Assembly: GCF_001531445.1 (NCBI RefSeq) | Contig: NZ_LQYA01000039.1 | Location: 1-41,312, forward strand | Reading direction: 5' to 3' | Source of the DNA: Sporosarcina koreensis | Lineage (GTDB): Bacteria; Bacillota; Bacilli; Bacillales_A; Planococcaceae | DNA length: 41,312 nt | Shown: piece by piece, positions 20,260 through 29,294 of the stretch | Layout: each line of letters starts with the position of its first letter | Numbering within the stretch: position 1 is the first letter of the stretch | Made by a program: the position numbers and the translations under genes | The notes under the pieces: generated by a model | What the model was told of the DNA's origin: nothing | The model's database searches: none | Seen by the model: the letters and a program-made list of their open reading frames with translations, nothing else

Positions 20260-22305
20260 ATGGGCTTAATAGGAGAAAAAAATGAGTATTTCAAACAAAT
20301 AAGTAAAGCTATAGAGGAGGCATTTTTTGTTGGGGATATACAACGTGTTGGTGAATTAATTAATAAATGCGGGAATGGAATAGACAATGCAACTATTTGT
20401 TCACAAAAAGCTATTTATGCCCTACAAATAGGCGATACTACTAAAGCCTTGAAAATATTGGAAGAAGGGATAATCAAACATCCATTTAATTCGGACATTC
20501 ACTACAATCTTAGCTATATCTTAAATGAAATTGAACGATTTGAAGATTCAATACATCATGGCATTCTCGCAATTAAGTATGCAATTGATAAAGAGAAGAA
20601 TCTGGAAACTGTTGAATTGGTTGAAAATATATTGAAAAGTGTAAGGCGGAAAAATGGAAAGATTCTTGCGTCAGTAATTAATAAATACAAAATTGAAAAG
20701 TGTTTATTGAATGAAAGAGATTACAGAATTTACCCCTTAAATACACAAGAGAAGGATCAAATGCGGACTATTTTTAAAGAAAATGAAGGAAATCAGTATT
20801 TATTTAACATGTATCAATCTATGGGGGTCACCAGCGTAGATGCAAATAGTAGATTTTTCTTTAAAAGTGAACTCATTAAAGGAAAAGAAAATAACCATGA
20901 ACTTCAATTAGTTTTAGACTATCCTTCCGTGATTCCTATCTCCTTGATGGAACCACAAACGAAGATAAAATTTTATTTGAATAGCAAAGAATACATTTTT
21001 GAGAATACCTATTTAATTCATAATAAAATTCATTATATAAGAATAAGCGAACCCGGCAATCTTGTTATACAGTCTGACAAAAACATATTTGTTGGAAAAC
21101 CAATTCAAGAAACAATGAATAACCCTTCCAAGAGGTTAGTTTTGCAAATATTTATAGATGGACTATCTATGAAGTTTTTAGAAGAGAGGGGGATGCGCGA
21201 GGTAGTACCTAATATATACAATTTTTTTGAGAAGGGCTTCATTTCTACTAATTGCTATGCAACAAGTGAATGGACAATGCCTTCTAAAGCGACTGTTAAT
21301 ACAGGGAAATACCCATCTACACATAAATTATTACATCCTGCACTTAATTACTATTCATTTGAAAAATATCACAAACTAATACCAGAATACTTTAGTGAAG
21401 CAGGTTATTTGACAGCAAAAATATCATCAAATTGGCGTACTAATCCAGCTTTTGGATATTATAAAGGCTTTGATCGTATTCTTTATCAAAATTTCATGGG
21501 CGGGATGGACGTTAGAGACACTATTATGGAAACAATTGAGCATATCGAAAGTTTTAAGCATAAAAGTAATTTCATTTCAATATCGATAATGGATGTCCAT
21601 AACGCCACAGATGAAATTGAACAACATCTATTAGCTGAAACAAAAACAGATTTATCCTATCGTGTAAAAACAAATAACAAAGGTGTAACATCTGTCCATA
21701 CAATGTATGATGAATCTAAAATTTATAAGTATAACTTGGAGATAAAAAGAGTAGATTTCTTTTTGGGGATTCTATTTGATTATATTAATAAAAATTATGT
21801 AGAAGATGATGTAGTTGTATTACTACATTCTGATCACGGGCAAACATATATTGAAGACAAGGATGAAATTTTACATTCGGGAAGAACGAAGATCCCTTTA
21901 ATGATTAAAGGGAAATATGTTCCCAATACCCATAGTAATGAAATTATTGAATTGGTAGATTTATTACCGATATTACTCAAAGTTAGTGATTTAAAGTTAA
22001 CGGATCAAATAGACGGGGAATTACCAAAGATTTTTGGCGGAAATAAAGAAAAAGAATATGCCCTTACTCAATTATTGCATCCTAATCAAACATATAAGGC
22101 AAGGATTGAGGATGAGACATACGTATTTCGCTTTGAGACAAAGGAAAAAGTACAATTCGATTTGACATTTGAAGTGGATGAGTATGAAGTAAGTTTAATA
22201 AACAAAGAAACAGGTGAGGAAACGTCATCTACCCAGAGTGATATTGTAGATAAGTATGAAGAAGTTATTTTCCAACATATTAAAGATTTCATTAAGTGGA
22301 AATAA
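20260..22305 (+). CDS. Cytosolic TPR plus sulfatase-fold hydrolase/transferase
   Basis: A 681-aa protein with no signal peptide or membrane segment. Residues about 40-110 form TPR-like repeats, about 150-290 a beta-rich domain I do not recognise, and about 293-580 an alkaline-phosphatase/sulfatase fold: FIDGLSMKFL (metal D300), EWTMPSKATVNTGKYPS (337-353), MDVHNATD (D445, H447), HSDHGQ (D525, H526) and H539. The active-site block follows the sulfatase pattern C/S-x-P-S-R but has Thr339 and Lys343, so formylglycine cannot form and a phospho-type reaction is more likely. No clear ribosome site was found beyond GTGGAGTG about 12 nt upstream. Being in the pse island, it may act on the glycan, its precursor or flagellin; this is inference. 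Confidence 0.75.
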   Translation: MGLIGEKNEYFKQISKAIEEAFFVGDIQRVGELINKCGNGIDNATICSQKAIYALQIGDTTKALKILEEGIIKHPFNSDIHYNLSYILNEIERFEDSIHHGILAIKYAIDKEKNLETVELVENILKSVRRKNGKILASVINKYKIEKCLLNERDYRIYPLNTQEKDQMRTIFKENEGNQYLFNMYQSMGVTSVDANSRFFFKSELIKGKENNHELQLVLDYPSVIPISLMEPQTKIKFYLNSKEYIFENTYLIHNKIHYIRISEPGNLVIQSDKNIFVGKPIQETMNNPSKRLVLQIFIDGLSMKFLEERGMREVVPNIYNFFEKGFISTNCYATSEWTMPSKATVNTGKYPSTHKLLHPALNYYSFEKYHKLIPEYFSEAGYLTAKISSNWRTNPAFGYYKGFDRILYQNFMGGMDVRDTIMETIEHIESFKHKSNFISISIMDVHNATDEIEQHLLAETKTDLSYRVKTNNKGVTSVHTMYDESKIYKYNLEIKRVDFFLGILFDYINKNYVEDDVVVLLHSDHGQTYIEDKDEILHSGRTKIPLMIKGKYVPNTHSNEIIELVDLLPILLKVSDLKLTDQIDGELPKIFGGNKEKEYALTQLLHPNQTYKARIEDETYVFRFETKEKVQFDLTFEVDEYEVSLINKETGEETSSTQSDIVDKYEEVIFQHIKDFIKWK

Positions 22306-22487
22306 ACGTTATTTGAACAGTATATCTTTTAGAAAGATACTATTCATTTCGGGTTTGAATTCTGCAGTTCCTTTCCCCGAATAAATGATGTTGTTTCTGT
22401 GTGATTGATGAATAAAAAAGTAGAAAAAATATAGTCAATTCGAATAATAAAATGCTGCAAAACTTAATAGACTGGGGTCTTCTATAA

Positions 22488-23153
22488 ATGATTTCTGATA
22501 AATTAATACACAAGAACAGTAATTATTGGGATAATTTTTACAAAAAACAGTTAATAAATAAGGAATCTTCTTTTTGCAAAAAAATACGAAATGAACTTCA
22601 GGGTGATTTTATTGTTGTAGACATCGGCTGTGGTTTAGGTAGAGATTCGTTTTCATTTGCCGAAGAGGGATACGACGTCTTTGGGATTGATGGTTCCGAA
22701 GAAGCGATTTCAACAAATAAGAAGAGGGTTGAACAAATACGGCCTATTGGAGAGGTTTACTTTTCAAAGGTTGATTTAAGTGATCAAAAATCGTTGCAAG
22801 AAATATTGACAGTCGTAACAAGTAAAGCAGATTTAGAAAATAAAAGAATCATTCTTTATTTACGATTTTTATTGCATGCGATTGATGTAGAGACAGAAAA
22901 AATATTGCTGGATACGTTGGTCGAAAATACTCCAATAGGAACATGTTTTGTAGCAGAGTTTAGAACAGCCGAAGATGCAGTGAGATCTAAAGTATATGAT
23001 GATCATTACCGTAGATTTGTGGAAACTGATACATTTTTAGTTGAATTAATTAATAGGGGATTCTCGGTAAATAAGTTTTATAAAGGTACCGGGTTTTCAA
23101 TTTATAAAGATGAAGATCCATTTTTAGCTAGAGTGATTGCTGAGAAGCGATAA
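22488..23153 (+). CDS. Class I SAM-dependent methyltransferase
   Basis: A 221-aa methyltransferase. SAM-binding motif I is VVDIGCGLGRDSFSFAEEGY (about residues 43-62), followed by VFGIDGSEEAI with the acidic ribose-binding residue, and a motif-IV-like IILYLRFLLHAID. The substrate is unknown. It is the last intact island gene, about 180 bp after the TPR-sulfatase gene, and could methylate the nonulosonic acid or flagellin. Confidence 0.82.
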   Translation: MISDKLIHKNSNYWDNFYKKQLINKESSFCKKIRNELQGDFIVVDIGCGLGRDSFSFAEEGYDVFGIDGSEEAISTNKKRVEQIRPIGEVYFSKVDLSDQKSLQEILTVVTSKADLENKRIILYLRFLLHAIDVETEKILLDTLVENTPIGTCFVAEFRTAEDAVRSKVYDDHYRRFVETDTFLVELINRGFSVNKFYKGTGFSIYKDEDPFLARVIAEKR

Positions 23154-23354
23154 AGCTTCATTTTGGTTTTTACTGTTGCAGACTAAGTCCCATGTTAGTG
23201 AGAAAATAATGTTTAGCAGGAAAAAAATAAGTTTAATAGTTTTCCTTGATATCACTTGATGTGTAATAGTTATCAAGTAGAAAAGACAATCACATATGTA
23301 TTAGGTGTTTGAGGAAGAAGAGAAATCTCATCTTTAAATGCTTCCTAAAACACG

Positions 23355-23560
23355 TTACAACTGACATAATGGAAAACAGCAAAAGTTCAACGGGACTACC
23401 ATATTCAAGTTGAGCGAATGTATTATTCCGTTCCTTATGACTATTTCCGAGAGTATGTCGATATTTGACTAACCAAGGATTTAATTGAAGTATTTCAAAG
23501 AGGCTCGAATTGTATTCCATAAAAGATTTAATGTCGAGATTGGCTAGTTTTCTACAAACA
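23355..23560 (+). pseudogene. IS21-type transposase (IstA) fragment
   Basis: The plus strand in one frame reads WKTAKVQRDYHIQVERMYYS, then VPYDYFREYVDI, a stop, and LTKDLIEVFQRGS. This is the recognisable C-terminal part of IS21-family IstA (pattern HVQVDKMYYSVPYEY). Several stop codons interrupt it and both ends are missing. It marks an old insertion at the right border of the glycosylation island. Confidence 0.7.
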
Positions 23561-23579
23561 CAGACCACATTCTGGACCG

Positions 23580-23930
23580 ACGTATATTTTCATCGCTCAC
23601 GATTTGAGCGTTGTCAAGCATGTCAGTGATCGGATCGGTGTCATGTATTTAGGGAGGATCGTAGAGCTAGCTGAAAAGAAAGAGCTATTCAAAAATCCTT
23701 TGCACCCTTACACACAGGCTTTAATGTCAGCCATTCCTTCACTGGATCCGGATGTGAAGAAAGAACGGATCATATTAGCAGGCGACGTACCAAACCCGGC
23801 AGCCCCTCCATCAGGATGCCAATTTGCAATGGATGTTTGTAAAACAGTGGTACCGAAGGAAATCCCGGACAATTCGCTAAGAACTGTGAGTTGTCATATG
23901 TATGATGACAAGTATCGGAAGAATTTTTAA
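23580..23930 (+). pseudogene. C-terminal fragment of an oligopeptide ABC transporter ATPase (OppF/DppF type)
   Basis: About 116 codons, open to the stop. They begin at the H-loop region [20 protein letters not shown] and continue [20 protein letters not shown] and [17 protein letters not shown], with a cysteine near the end (C in [12 protein letters not shown]), as in OppD/OppF proteins. Walker A, the signature motif and Walker B are missing, so it cannot hydrolyse ATP. The upstream part was removed where the IS21 remnant sits, which suggests that this was an opp operon end before the island arrived. Confidence 0.82.
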
Positions 23931-24073
23931 GGTGCCTGTGTGAGGAACAATTCAGATTATGTATTACAAATACACAAAGAAAATCAGGAAGTCAACTATC
24001 ACTTATGATGGTTGGCTTTATTTTGCATTTATCTACTTTAAGGTGAATAGTCATAATTGCGTCTTGCACAACC
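23931..24073. repeat. Terminal-inverted-repeat element, copy 1 (degenerate)
   Basis: About 143 bp related to the copies at 31641 and 33423. The left end GGTGCCTGTG is intact; the right end has decayed to GCACAACC. An internal stem (AGTCAAC paired with GTTGGCT) is kept. It starts directly at the stop codon of the ABC fragment. Confidence 0.75.
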
Positions 24074-24084
24074 AATCGATCACT

Positions 24085-24102
24085 ATAGGGGTTTTCCCCT
24101 AT
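24085..24102. promoter_or_regulatory. Perfect 18-bp inverted repeat upstream of sqr
   Basis: ATAGGGG-TTTT-CCCCTAT. It abuts the -35 position of the predicted promoter and is centred about 43 bp before the expected start site, the usual place for an activator. The shape resembles the TAGGG...CCCTA dyads reported for the NreC response regulator of staphylococci, although the spacing differs. The NarL-type regulator encoded at 28620 is the obvious candidate partner. Confidence 0.6.
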
Positions 24103-24130
24103 ACTTCGTCCTGATCTTGTCCACTATAAT
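24102..24130 (+). promoter_or_regulatory. Predicted sqr promoter
   Basis: An exact -10 TATAAT at 24125-24130. The hexamer 17 bp upstream (TACTTC, 24102-24107) is a poor -35, as expected for an activator-dependent promoter. Confidence 0.55.
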
Positions 24131-24184
24131 AAGTGTAGATTGATTGTTTTAAAAATTCACGTAAACCTGTGGGGAGGCTGACAA

Positions 24185-25378
24185 ATGAAAACTTCATTTA
24201 AAGTCGTTATTGTAGGTGGAGGTGCGGCGGGCATTTCGGTTGCGGCCCGATTGCTTCGTCAATCGAAAGTGTTTGGAGGCGAGATCGCTATCATTGATCC
24301 GGCGGAGAAGCATTATTACCAGCCGCTTTGGACATTGGTCGGCGGCGGGGATTCGAAGAAAGAGGATTCCGAGCGCGAGATGAAGGATCTTATTCCCGAA
24401 GGGGCTGTATGGATTCAAGATGCGGTAACATCTTTTGAGCCGAAGCGGAATGAAGTGTCTACTGTACATGGCGGTACATTTACGTATGACTATCTCGTTG
24501 TTGCTGCAGGGATTGAGATCAATTGGAACGCTGTGAAAGGATTGGCGGAAGCACTTGGGACAAAAAATGTGTGCAGCAACTATTCCTACGAACATGTCGA
24601 TTATACATGGGAGACGATCCGTTCATTCAAAGGGGGAACGGCGTTGTTCACCCATCCGGCGACGCCGATCAAGTGTGGAGGAGCGCCACAGAAAATTATG
24701 TATTTGGCGGATGACCATTTCAATCGCGTAGGGGTGCGCGATGCGACAACGATCATTTTCGGGAGCGCAAATCCAGCCTTATTCGATGTTGACAAGTATC
24801 GGATCGCGCTTGAGAAAGTGGTTGACCGTAAGAAGATAGATGCACGGTTACGCCGAAGTCTAATTGAGATCAAGGCGGACGAAAAGATTGCCGTGTTTGA
24901 GAATCTGGATACGAAGGAAATTGAAGAAGTTGCCTACGATATGATTCACGTAACACCAAATATGCAGGCTCCGGGCTTTATTCGAAACAGCCCGTTTGCT
25001 GATGGGGCAGGATGGGTCGATGTCCACAAACATACATTACAGCACACACGCTTCGAGAACGTGTTCGGGATCGGAGACAATTCGAATTTGCCAACGTCGA
25101 AAACGGGTGCGGCGATCCGAAAGCAGGCGCCAGTCGTAGCGGATAATATAGTGGCGCTCATGCGCGGGCAACAGATGCAGGCGACATACGACGGCTATTC
25201 ATCGTGTCCACTTGTCACGGGCTACAACAAGCTCATTTTGGCAGAATTCGATTATGATAAGAAGCCGGCCGAGTCGATGCCGTTTAATCAGGCAGTCGAG
25301 CGGACAAGCATGTATATTTTGAAGAAGGAACTGCTTCCAGTCATGTATTGGGACGGGATGCTGAAAGGGACGATGTAA
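24185..25378 (+). CDS. sqr: Sulfide:quinone oxidoreductase (FAD, type II-like)
   Basis: A 397-aa flavoprotein that oxidises sulfide and passes electrons to quinone, giving persulfide or polysulfide. The FAD-binding loop is VVIVGGGAAGISVAARLL (7-24) and the second FAD site is VFGIGDNSNLPTSKTGAAIR (293-312). The redox cysteine pair is C164 (PIKCGGAPQK) and C341 (YSSCPLVTGY); the spacing of 177 residues is as in mitochondrial-type SQR. GGGGAGG lies about 6 nt before the ATG. It is followed by DUF1641 and a persulfide dioxygenase-rhodanese, a known sulfide-detoxification grouping. Confidence 0.9.
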   Translation: MKTSFKVVIVGGGAAGISVAARLLRQSKVFGGEIAIIDPAEKHYYQPLWTLVGGGDSKKEDSEREMKDLIPEGAVWIQDAVTSFEPKRNEVSTVHGGTFTYDYLVVAAGIEINWNAVKGLAEALGTKNVCSNYSYEHVDYTWETIRSFKGGTALFTHPATPIKCGGAPQKIMYLADDHFNRVGVRDATTIIFGSANPALFDVDKYRIALEKVVDRKKIDARLRRSLIEIKADEKIAVFENLDTKEIEEVAYDMIHVTPNMQAPGFIRNSPFADGAGWVDVHKHTLQHTRFENVFGIGDNSNLPTSKTGAAIRKQAPVVADNIVALMRGQQMQATYDGYSSCPLVTGYNKLILAEFDYDKKPAESMPFNQAVERTSMYILKKELLPVMYWDGMLKGTM

Positions 25379-25408
25379 GCGTTTCATTACGGAGGGAGGA
25401 TGGCAAAA

Positions 25409-25981
25409 ATGAGTGCGACTATTCATGAAGAAGGAGATTTGATGCAATTGATCAGCGAACTGGAACGCCCTGAAATCCAGCAGTCGCTGACATCTCTTCT
25501 GACGAAACTTCCCGAAATCGAGAAAAGCATTGACTCAATCGGGAATGCCGTACAGTTTGGCAAAGCCGTGCTGCAGGACGAATCCACGACACGGAAATAC
25601 GATGAGTTGTTTTCATCCTATAACTTGAGCTTGGAAACAGTCGCTTCGCTTGTGACGCTGCTGGAAAAACTGCCGAAACTCGTTCAAATGATCGAACAGC
25701 TCGAGAACATTATCGATTTTGTATCCGCTGTCCTGAAGGATGAACAATCCACTGACTATCTCGTTTCCAATCTAAAGGAGTACGCCGAGCCGTTTTTGCA
25801 GAAAGGGAAGGAAGGATTGTCTTTCTATCAGGAAGTGCAGCAAAAGGCTGATTGCAATCCGCAAAATGTGAAGATGTTCTCGCTCGTCAAATGGTTGAAG
25901 GATCCTGCCGTCCAAAAAGGACTCTGCTATGTCCAAGCGACGCTGGACGTATTGAATGAGCGGACGGCACAGAATAAATAA
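25409..25981 (+). CDS. DUF1641 protein
   Basis: A 190-aa DUF1641 protein, often next to SQR or formate dehydrogenase-like genes in Bacillales; role unknown. It is helical, with several heptad-like Leu/Ile stretches and the family segment LVKWLKDPAVQKGLCYVQAT (about 156-175). It has no membrane segment. The ATG at 25409 is preferred because GGAGGGAGG ends 9 nt upstream, whereas the in-frame ATG at 25400 abuts that site. The setting suggests an accessory role for SQR, perhaps at the membrane or quinone side. Confidence 0.82.
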   Translation: MSATIHEEGDLMQLISELERPEIQQSLTSLLTKLPEIEKSIDSIGNAVQFGKAVLQDESTTRKYDELFSSYNLSLETVASLVTLLEKLPKLVQMIEQLENIIDFVSAVLKDEQSTDYLVSNLKEYAEPFLQKGKEGLSFYQEVQQKADCNPQNVKMFSLVKWLKDPAVQKGLCYVQATLDVLNERTAQNK

Positions 25982-25996
25982 AGGAGACAGTGAACT

Positions 25997-27421
25997 ATGC
26001 TATTACGTTACTTCTATGATGAAAAACTGGCGCATGCTTCGTATTTGGTCGGCTGCCAGGCGAAAGGCGTTGCCGTCGTTGTGGATCCGATGCGCAATAT
26101 CGAACCGTACGCGGAACTTGCGGAGAAGGAGAACATGAAGATCATCGGTGCGCTTGAAACGCATATCCACGCAGATTTCGTTTCGGGTTCGCGGGAGCTT
26201 GCGGATCGGTTCGGGACGACACTTTATCTTTCAGATGAAGGGGGCGAGGGGTGGACGTACGAGAACATTAGCCACCTTGACCATCAACTTCTTAAGGATG
26301 GGGATGAATTTGTCATTGGCAACCTTGTCTTTAAAACGATGCACACGCCTGGCCATACCCCTGAAAGCATTTCATTCTTCTTGACCGATCGTGGCGGAAT
26401 CGCAGATAAGCCGATGGGCATCTTCACCGGCGACTTCGTGTTTGTCGGAGATGTCGGTCGTCCGGACTTGCTTGAAAAGGCTGCTGGCATGCAAGGAACT
26501 TCTGAATCTGGCGCACGGGCGATGTTTACGTCCATTAAGAGATTCAAGGAGCTGCCGGACTACTTGCAAGTGTGGCCGGCGCACGGTGCGGGCAGCGCAT
26601 GCGGGAAAGCGCTCGGTGCAGTGCCGTCAACGACTGTCGGCTATGAAAAACAATTCAATTGGGCGATGCAGTTTGACAAGGAAGCGGACTTTATCGCTGC
26701 ATTGCTCGACGGGCAGCCGGAGCCACCGTATTATTTCGCGGTTATGAAACATGTGAACAAAGTCGGCATTGAGCTTATCAAAAATCTTCCCGAGTTGAAA
26801 GTGCTGGAGACGGTCGAAGAAGCGGAAGAAGCAGTGGCAGCAGGCCATCAAGTCCTTGACACGCGTCATGCGAAGGATTTCGCCGACGGCCATATGGAGG
26901 GAACGATCAATATTCCGCTGAACAATTCGTTCACCAACTGGGCTGGCTGGATCGTCGATTATGAAAAGTCGCTCTACTTGCTGACAGATCCTGCACAGCT
27001 CCATGAAATCCTTAGCGCACTTCGTTCAATCGGTATTGATAATGTCGCAGGCTTTGCGGACGTCAATTGCATCTTGAATAAAGCGACGGATCTTGAAACA
27101 TATGAGAACATCTCTCCGCTAGAAGCGCAGAAGATGCTGACTAAAGGCGATGTCAATCTTCTTGATGTTCGTAATCAGTCGGAGTACGATGCTGGCAACA
27201 TTGATAAAGCCCAGCATATTATGCTTGGGACGTTGAGGAAGCGGCTCGATGAAGTGGAAGACGATAAGAAATTGATCGTTCATTGCCTATCTGGAGGTCG
27301 TTCCGCAATCGCAGTCAGCATTCTGCAGGCAGCAGGCGTGAAAGATGTCGTCAATATGGATGGCGGTTACGGCAGATGGAAAAGAGAGGTTTCACAGGAA
27401 GAGAATAGCGTGACGACGTAA
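25997..27421 (+). CDS. Persulfide dioxygenase-rhodanese (ETHE1/CstB-like)
   Basis: A 474-aa three-domain protein. The metallo-beta-lactamase part (1-245) carries ETHE1-type iron ligands: H56, H58, D60 (THIHADF), H116 and H120 (HTPGHTPES), D146 (GDFVFVGDVGR) and H196 (WPAHGAGS). A first rhodanese domain (about 270-365) has no catalytic cysteine. The second (about 372-465) has C430 in VHCLSGGRS. This domain order is that of staphylococcal CstB, which oxidises persulfide and releases thiosulfate. It acts after SQR. AAAGGAG lies about 10 nt upstream. A strong terminator follows. Confidence 0.9.
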   Translation: MLLRYFYDEKLAHASYLVGCQAKGVAVVVDPMRNIEPYAELAEKENMKIIGALETHIHADFVSGSRELADRFGTTLYLSDEGGEGWTYENISHLDHQLLKDGDEFVIGNLVFKTMHTPGHTPESISFFLTDRGGIADKPMGIFTGDFVFVGDVGRPDLLEKAAGMQGTSESGARAMFTSIKRFKELPDYLQVWPAHGAGSACGKALGAVPSTTVGYEKQFNWAMQFDKEADFIAALLDGQPEPPYYFAVMKHVNKVGIELIKNLPELKVLETVEEAEEAVAAGHQVLDTRHAKDFADGHMEGTINIPLNNSFTNWAGWIVDYEKSLYLLTDPAQLHEILSALRSIGIDNVAGFADVNCILNKATDLETYENISPLEAQKMLTKGDVNLLDVRNQSEYDAGNIDKAQHIMLGTLRKRLDEVEDDKKLIVHCLSGGRSAIAVSILQAAGVKDVVNMDGGYGRWKREVSQEENSVTT

Positions 27422-27461
27422 TCATCATGCCCCTTGATGGTAATTGACTCGTTAAACGGTG

Positions 27462-27493
27462 GCCGCCAAACGCTTTTCCTTGGCGGCTTTTCC
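27462..27493 (+). terminator. Terminator after the persulfide dioxygenase gene
   Basis: An 8-bp perfect stem GCCGCCAA/TTGGCGGC with a 10-nt loop and TTTT tail. It separates sqr-DUF1641-cstB-like from the two-component genes. Confidence 0.85.
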
Positions 27494-27583
27494 GTTAGCC
27501 TGTGATCGGGATGGCATTTTTCTTAAAATTCATATGCGCGGGTATGATACGATCTTGTTAAAGGCAGAAGGGGTGAAGTGCGC

Positions 27584-28627
27584 ATGATGGACGAAATGCA
27601 GCTCGGAAATAAATATTTGAAACAGATTTTCCAAAATATCCAGGACGGCATCATCATCATGGACGAATGTCGGGAAATCCTGCTTATGAATCCGTCGGCA
27701 AAGCGGTTGACTGGCTGGAATATGAACGACCGTGTGCCATTCTGTTCGTTTTGCGAGAATCGGAATCTCAAAGAAGGAGAGAATCGCTGTTATTTGATTG
27801 AAAGCAATGAAGTGCCTTATTTCCTGTCCAAAATGCCTACGTATCATGGGAACAAAATCGATGTCGAAATGAGCACAGCTCTTATGTTCACAGATCGCAA
27901 AACGGAGAAGCGGGAGTATTTGCTCGTCCTGCGCGACCAAACCATTCAGCTGAAGGAAGAGGAAGCCCGTTTTTCAAAGCTAATGATCAAGAAGTTGATT
28001 GAAGCGAAGGAGTCTGAGCATAAGCGGCTGGCGCAGGAGCTTCATGACGGTGTCGGCCAATCGCTGTACTCCATCTCCGTTGCGCTGCAGGCGATCGAAT
28101 CGTATGTCCATAATCCAAAACTCAATACATATATCGAGGAAGTGCGCCTTGAACTCGAGAAAGTGATGAATGATATTAAGCTTTATTCACATCAGCTGCG
28201 ACCGCATAGCATCGACCAGCTCGGTATCATTCCGTCTTTGAAGTCGCTTCTTGAGTCTCTCCAAAAAGTGCATCCCGAGATCAATATTCGTTTCGATGCG
28301 AACTCGACGGCTCGGTGCGATCCTTCCGTAGAAATCAATGTCTACCGTGTAGTGCAGGAAGCAATGCATAATGTCTTAAAATATGCATCGGCCCGGCACG
28401 TCTTCATTCAATTGAACCGAACCTCAAATCACATCGAGTTGACTGTGGAAGACGACGGCGTCGGTTTTGACATCGAGTCCATTAGAAATGAAGGGCTTGG
28501 ATTAAAGCATATGGAAGAGCGGATCGACCAGTTAGGCGGCACGTTCTCCATTGAGTCGGTTCTGGGACAAGGGACGCAGATCAAAATAGAAATTCCGAAA
28601 TGCAAGGAGGATGCGCCTTATGATTAA
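27584..28627 (+). CDS. Cytosolic PAS histidine kinase, NreB/DegS-like
   Basis: A 347-aa sensor kinase without membrane segments. A PAS domain spans about residues 10-122 and carries three cysteines, C54, C57 and C69 (FCSFC then ENRCYL). The HisKA_3 domain has the phosphoacceptor H154 in LAQELHDGVGQSLYS. The HATPase domain has VVQEAMHNVLKYA (N box) and DDGVGFD, GLGLKHMEERI. The cysteines suggest a redox, iron-sulfur or reactive-sulfur sensor, but the four-Cys pattern of NreB is not present. The ATG at 27584 is favoured over the GTG at 27578. Its end overlaps the response regulator by 8 nt. Confidence 0.88.
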   Translation: MMDEMQLGNKYLKQIFQNIQDGIIIMDECREILLMNPSAKRLTGWNMNDRVPFCSFCENRNLKEGENRCYLIESNEVPYFLSKMPTYHGNKIDVEMSTALMFTDRKTEKREYLLVLRDQTIQLKEEEARFSKLMIKKLIEAKESEHKRLAQELHDGVGQSLYSISVALQAIESYVHNPKLNTYIEEVRLELEKVMNDIKLYSHQLRPHSIDQLGIIPSLKSLLESLQKVHPEINIRFDANSTARCDPSVEINVYRVVQEAMHNVLKYASARHVFIQLNRTSNHIELTVEDDGVGFDIESIRNEGLGLKHMEERIDQLGGTFSIESVLGQGTQIKIEIPKCKEDAPYD

Positions 28628-29252
28628 AGTGCTCGTTGTCGATGATCATGTGTTGATCCGCAAGGGAATCATCCTCCTTCTTGAAAACCATCAGGATATT
28701 GAAGTGGTCGGTGAGGCGGGGGATGGGGAAGAGGCGATCCAGTTGGCGGCCAGTACACAGCCTGATGTCATTTTGATGGATATTTCCATACCCGATGGTC
28801 TCGATGGCTTCACTGCAACACAGGAGATTATGACGCGGCTGGAGGGCGTTAAAGTTATCCTACTGACAATGCATAATGAAATCGTTTATATCCAAAAGGG
28901 TATTGAAGTGGGGGCACACGGTTATTTATTAAAGAACAGTCAAGGCAATGTTTTATATGAAGCCATCAAAGCTGTGCATGAAGGGAAGCGCTACTACCAG
29001 GTCGGATTACCGGAAGAACAGCTCGAGAGGCTCTTCAAACAGAAAGGCAAGGAGAAGGCCGAGCTGTTGACGAACCGGGAACAGGAAATTGTTCGCTTGA
29101 CGATTCTTGGGTACACGAACGTCCAAATCGGGAAAAAGCTTTTTATCAGCAGTAAAACGGTGGAAAACCATAAGGCGAATATTATGCAGAAGCTCGAACT
29201 GAAGGATAAATCGGAATTCATCCAATATGGGCTTGTGAATAGATACGTGTGA
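28620..29252 (+). CDS. NarL/FixJ-family response regulator
   Basis: A 210-aa regulator. The receiver domain has the acidic pair D8/D9, phosphorylation site D54 (VILMDISIPDG) and the lysine in YLLKNSQG. The C-terminal LuxR-type helix-turn-helix (about 145-205) reads LLTNREQEIVRLTILGYTNV, then IGKKLFISSKTVENH. The ATG at 28620 sits 9 nt after AGGAGG. It is the cognate partner of the PAS kinase upstream, and likely activates the sulfur genes, perhaps through the inverted repeat at 24085. Confidence 0.93.
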   Translation: MIKVLVVDDHVLIRKGIILLLENHQDIEVVGEAGDGEEAIQLAASTQPDVILMDISIPDGLDGFTATQEIMTRLEGVKVILLTMHNEIVYIQKGIEVGAHGYLLKNSQGNVLYEAIKAVHEGKRYYQVGLPEEQLERLFKQKGKEKAELLTNREQEIVRLTILGYTNVQIGKKLFISSKTVENHKANIMQKLELKDKSEFIQYGLVNRYV

Positions 29253-29294
29253 TCGGTTGCAGTGGTGTAGGTACATAGCATAGGAGTGGATCGG

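Noticed and set aside
23290-23568. Minus-strand open frame of 92 codons
   Set aside because: The plus strand of the same stretch reads as a decayed IS21 IstA C-terminus; the minus frame has no ribosome site or family match.
24085-24102. Considered a CsoR/CstR-type operator
   Set aside because: Those operators have a C-run before a G-run (ACCCC...GGGGT); here the order is G-run then C-run, and no CsoR-family gene is in the window.
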